A DNA stretch of 64,000 nt from Erodium maritimum (taxonomy: Eukaryota; Streptophyta; Magnoliopsida; Geraniales; Geraniaceae), in the NCBI GenBank assembly GCA_963921825.1, contig OY997594.1, forward strand, positions 3,601,001-3,665,000. Reading direction: 5' to 3'. The first letter of the stretch is position 1. The number at the start of each line of letters is the position of its first letter. The notes under the pieces were generated by a model. That model saw nothing but the letters and a program-made list of their open reading frames with translations. It was not told where the DNA came from and made no database searches. Below, piece by piece: positions 60,911-64,000 of the stretch. A program made the translations under genes and the position numbers.

Positions 60911-63900
60911 TTAAGCTAACAAGCAACCGACTTTAGGAGAGACATCACTCCCACTTTTTCCATGAGCATTGATGCAGGTTGACTTGGTGTTTCTCGTCTT
61001 TCGGCTGATCGGTTTTATGTCGATATCATCCAGGTATATATTCGTGCACCCGACCGTTTTACTACAATCCAATATGATCGCATCCTCGCTGCTGCTCGTT
61101 CCTCTAAATCCCGTAAACGATACATCGCTTACCTTCACTGCGTTCGTCTTGGAGATGATTTTTAAGCAAACATATCGAGTCAAATCAATAAATATTTACA
61201 TTCCAAATTTCCAATCAATAATCAGTTGGAAGTTTATAGAGTTTATTTACCGCATTTTTGCATCCTATGTTATGTGGACAATAGTACTGGTCTATGATGA
61301 TCGGTTGATTGGTATTGATTAGGGTTATGTCGTGGAACGTTATCTTTCGAGCGTATCCAGATCCTCCCTGCACGAACAAGTGTTTTAAGGATCCAAATAT
61401 GCATTATTTAGTTTATGTAATTCGTGTCCCTAAATAAAACAAAAAATCATAGCAATTTATACTTTCCTTAATTTGCACCGTCCATCAAAAAGTTCAAAAA
61501 TAAATAAAAGGCTTATTTATTCTTAATTACAAATTATTAAAATATCATATTTGAGGGACCTTTCCTGCAAGTATATAATATTTGAGGGGTATTTTCCGTA
61601 AATATATAATATTTGAGGGACATTTTTGTGCAAAAGAACACTTTAGTATCATAATAAAAGTGATATTTTAAAAAAAGATAATTAAGTGTCATGTGTAAGG
61701 CATGTGACCTATTTTGGATGGAAAATTTAACTTTCTGTCAACCGTGCAAATTAATAAAAGTATAAGAGTACAAATCGCTAGAGTACTTTGTTTAAAAACA
61801 CAAGTTGCAAAAAAACGAATATATGAGGGTTATTTTTTGCGATTAGCCCTTATTAGTGCTTATGATCAGTGGTGGAACTAGGTAGGGCCCAGGGGGGCAC
61901 GTGCCCCCCCTAAATATTTTTTATTTTGAAATTTTGTTATTAATTTTTGAATTTTTTGAAAAATACCCCTTAAATTCTTAATTGTTTAGTTGTGTCCCTC
62001 CTCAAACTATTGAAATTTTTTGGTGCCCCTCCTCACCAAAAAAGCTACCTTCGCCCTGCTTATAATATTTTATCTCTATATATGTATTTGATAATATCAA
62101 GAGGAAGAAAAAGAATATTTATGTTGGATCGTGAGAATATATATAACCTGCCATGTTTTGATCCTTGCCCCATTCTGGGTTCCATTGAAGGTACTACGTT
62201 GGACATGTATTTCTTCGACCTTGCTCGTTGTTCCATCTTTACCTAGGCTTCCGATACTGCACATGCCACAATCATGTTACGTTAAAACCCGACTCACCTA
62301 AAAATTAACTCAATTTCATCGGAGACTTTAAGATGATTATCAAAAGGTGTACACATAATTTCTTGTGATCTGATGAAAATTATCTAATTAATGTTGACGA
62401 TAACCAACCTTATACCGTGCCCCGGACCACAAATCACTGCTGTGACATTGACAAACGAAACGGCATTCCCAATAGCAATACAATCATCGCCTACGAAAAT
62501 ATTGTAGAAAATACGGTAAGATAACGAATTATATATCCACGAAAGCATCGGTATTGTGTGAAATTTATACACTAGAAACCATATATAGTACACAACTACA
62601 CATACACACTACGGACCATTTATAATTATTAGATCAAGTATAAGAGATCTAGAGTTAAAAAAAATACGGTAAATATACAAAAAAAAAATTAATTTGAATT
62701 GATTCTTATTATTAAGAAAAACCTTTAAAAAGTATAGGGTTGGATCACCTGATTGATAATTCTTCAATATATAGCGCTTATATATATAGAGAATGATAAT
62801 TAGGTGCAAACCTTTCTTACGGTGTAAATCTACTAATTTTAAATTTGGTTTAAGAAAATCACGAATATGGTTTGAGAAAATAGCATTCCGGTTTGAAGAA
62901 AAAAAATTGATAAAAAAACATTTTACTTTGAGAAAGTATAGTTTGAGAAAATACTGTTCTCGGTTTGAGAAATTTTTGTCTGAGAATATTCACCTCAAAC
63001 CGGGAATGTTATTTCCTCAAACCGCATCCACTATTTTTGCGAGTCCGCAGGTTCACACCGTGGTTCGGACCTGATTCACTCAATATATATATGTATAGGG
63101 GACAATCAGGTGCGAATATCTCTTACGGTGTGAACATGCGAACGTTAAATCTGGTTTGAGAAAATAGCATCCCGGTTTGAGAAAAAAAAAAGTTTGAGAA
63201 AACAACATTTAAGTTTGAGAAAATAGTGTTCCCGGTTTAAGAATTTTTTTGTCTGAGAATATTCACCTCAATTTAGGAATGTTATTTTCACGTATCCATT
63301 GTTTCGTAAGTTCACATATTTAAACCATCAAAAGGAATTCACACCCGATTCACTCGCTATATACATATATAATTTGATCTATTTCGTCTAATAGTTATTA
63401 GATCTAGTTGATTTAATGGACCAAATAAATTTATTGTCCATATGTAAGCGTTATTTATCATAGATAGTGTCCTTATGCATACCTGTTTCAACGTGGGAGT
63501 GATGAATCTTGATGTTTTTGGACATGCCGATGTCGATTCCATCGGTGTTGGGGCTATCCCACGGGGCGATTATACGAAGATTTGAGAAAATCGCACCGTC
63601 GCAACCAGAAACACTAATGTGGTTCCTTGGACTATCGAGGGATGTCAGTCTATCGACTACCAGGTCGTTACAATTGCTATACAATAATGCCTAGTTATCA
63701 ACCATAAAAACACGATTGTAAGTGTATATATAAGCAGAAACAAACCCTTTATATGTAAACATAAATTATTTACATTTTATAGTACGAAGATCTATTTACA
63801 ATGGACTACCCTATATACATATATATTCACTTAATTACGTAGGAGGTAATTGAATATATGTATATACTTACGGTTGGTCTGGCGCCTGCATTACTGGCTT

Positions 63901-64000
63901 TCTTCCACCACTCGGAGCCTCGACCATCAATAACGCCGTTCCCGTTCATCGTAAGTCCGTTCACTTCACGGAACATAATCCAATAATCATTTCCGTTCCA
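60911..64000 (-). CDS. GH28 polygalacturonase PG5 (partial, 5' part beyond window)
   Basis: Fifth array member; exons 1 and 2 and the start of exon 3 lie past the window end. Visible exons: 63872 to the edge (part of exon 3), 63483-63690, 62409-62490, 62148-62256, 61251-61367, 60911-61147. These are in frame with good splice sites. Motifs [22 protein letters not shown] and GARIKTW are complete. It is the most diverged copy: exon 4 ends HHSHVETG where others have HIGTG or similar, and the C-terminus is [11 protein letters not shown]. Intron 4 contains a pair of direct repeats (62787-63355). No defect is visible in the part present. Confidence 0.88.
62787..63355. repeat. Two-copy direct repeat in PG5 intron 4
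   Basis: Text from 'aattaggtgcaaacctttct' (62798) recurs from 'aatcaggtgcgaatatctct' (63104), each copy about 260-290 bp, including 'cttacggtgt', several 'gtttgagaaaatag' subrepeats and 'gagaatattcacctcaa'. The inner 'gtttgagaaaat' motif recurs about every 30-40 bp. Confidence 0.75.

Noticed and set aside
1-64000. CRISPR arrays, operons, phage or plasmid features
   Set aside because: The window is plant nuclear DNA; no regularly spaced repeats of that type or prokaryotic gene organisation is present.

Overview
The window is nuclear DNA of a flowering plant, most likely a eudicot. It has AT-rich introns and intergenic DNA, GT-AG spliced genes, plant-only families (laccase, UGT87, LOB-domain protein, DFO, GH28 polygalacturonase) and many small inverted-repeat transposons. 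The species cannot be named from the sequence. All gene models below were built by reading exons, splice sites and reading phase by eye; no similarity search was run.

Layout. 1-4360: repeat-rich DNA with decayed non-LTR-like tails and a 309-bp Harbinger-type MITE. 4441-7772 (+): six-exon laccase (574 aa). 8203-8273 (-): tRNA-Gly(GCC). 9076-12440 (-): two-exon mitoferrin (329 aa). 13920-14515 (-): 3' end of a LINE with an RNase H domain. 15024-17941 and 19546-22797 (-): two tandem UGT87A-type glycosyltransferases. 26138-27219 (-): LOB-domain transcription factor. 27310-32927: no gene, several foldback elements. 32928-35663 (-): five-exon gene resembling the meiotic factor DFO. 35967-37309: a PIF/Harbinger element with a decayed Myb/SANT-type ORF. 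37552-64000 (-): tandem array of five GH28 polygalacturonases. PG1, PG2 and PG4 look intact, PG3 is a pseudogene, and PG5 runs off the window end.

The genes are independent plant loci, not an operon. Laccase and polygalacturonases act in the cell wall, the UGTs in the cytosol, mitoferrin in the inner mitochondrial membrane, and LBD and DFO in the nucleus. The only functional clustering is by tandem duplication (UGT pair, PG array).

Most interesting points. (1) Both UGT87 copies carry a second intron made of a dispersed repeat. Short AGAGG repeats flank it, and removing it restores an uninterrupted frame, which looks like intron gain by transposon insertion. (2) Part of the DFO 5' flank is copied between PG1 and PG2, so the first PG duplication unit seems to have started there. 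The PG2 flank and introns preserve empty sites that date three insertions in or beside PG1 and PG2. (3) UGT exon 1 is far more similar between the two copies than exon 2, which suggests gene conversion.
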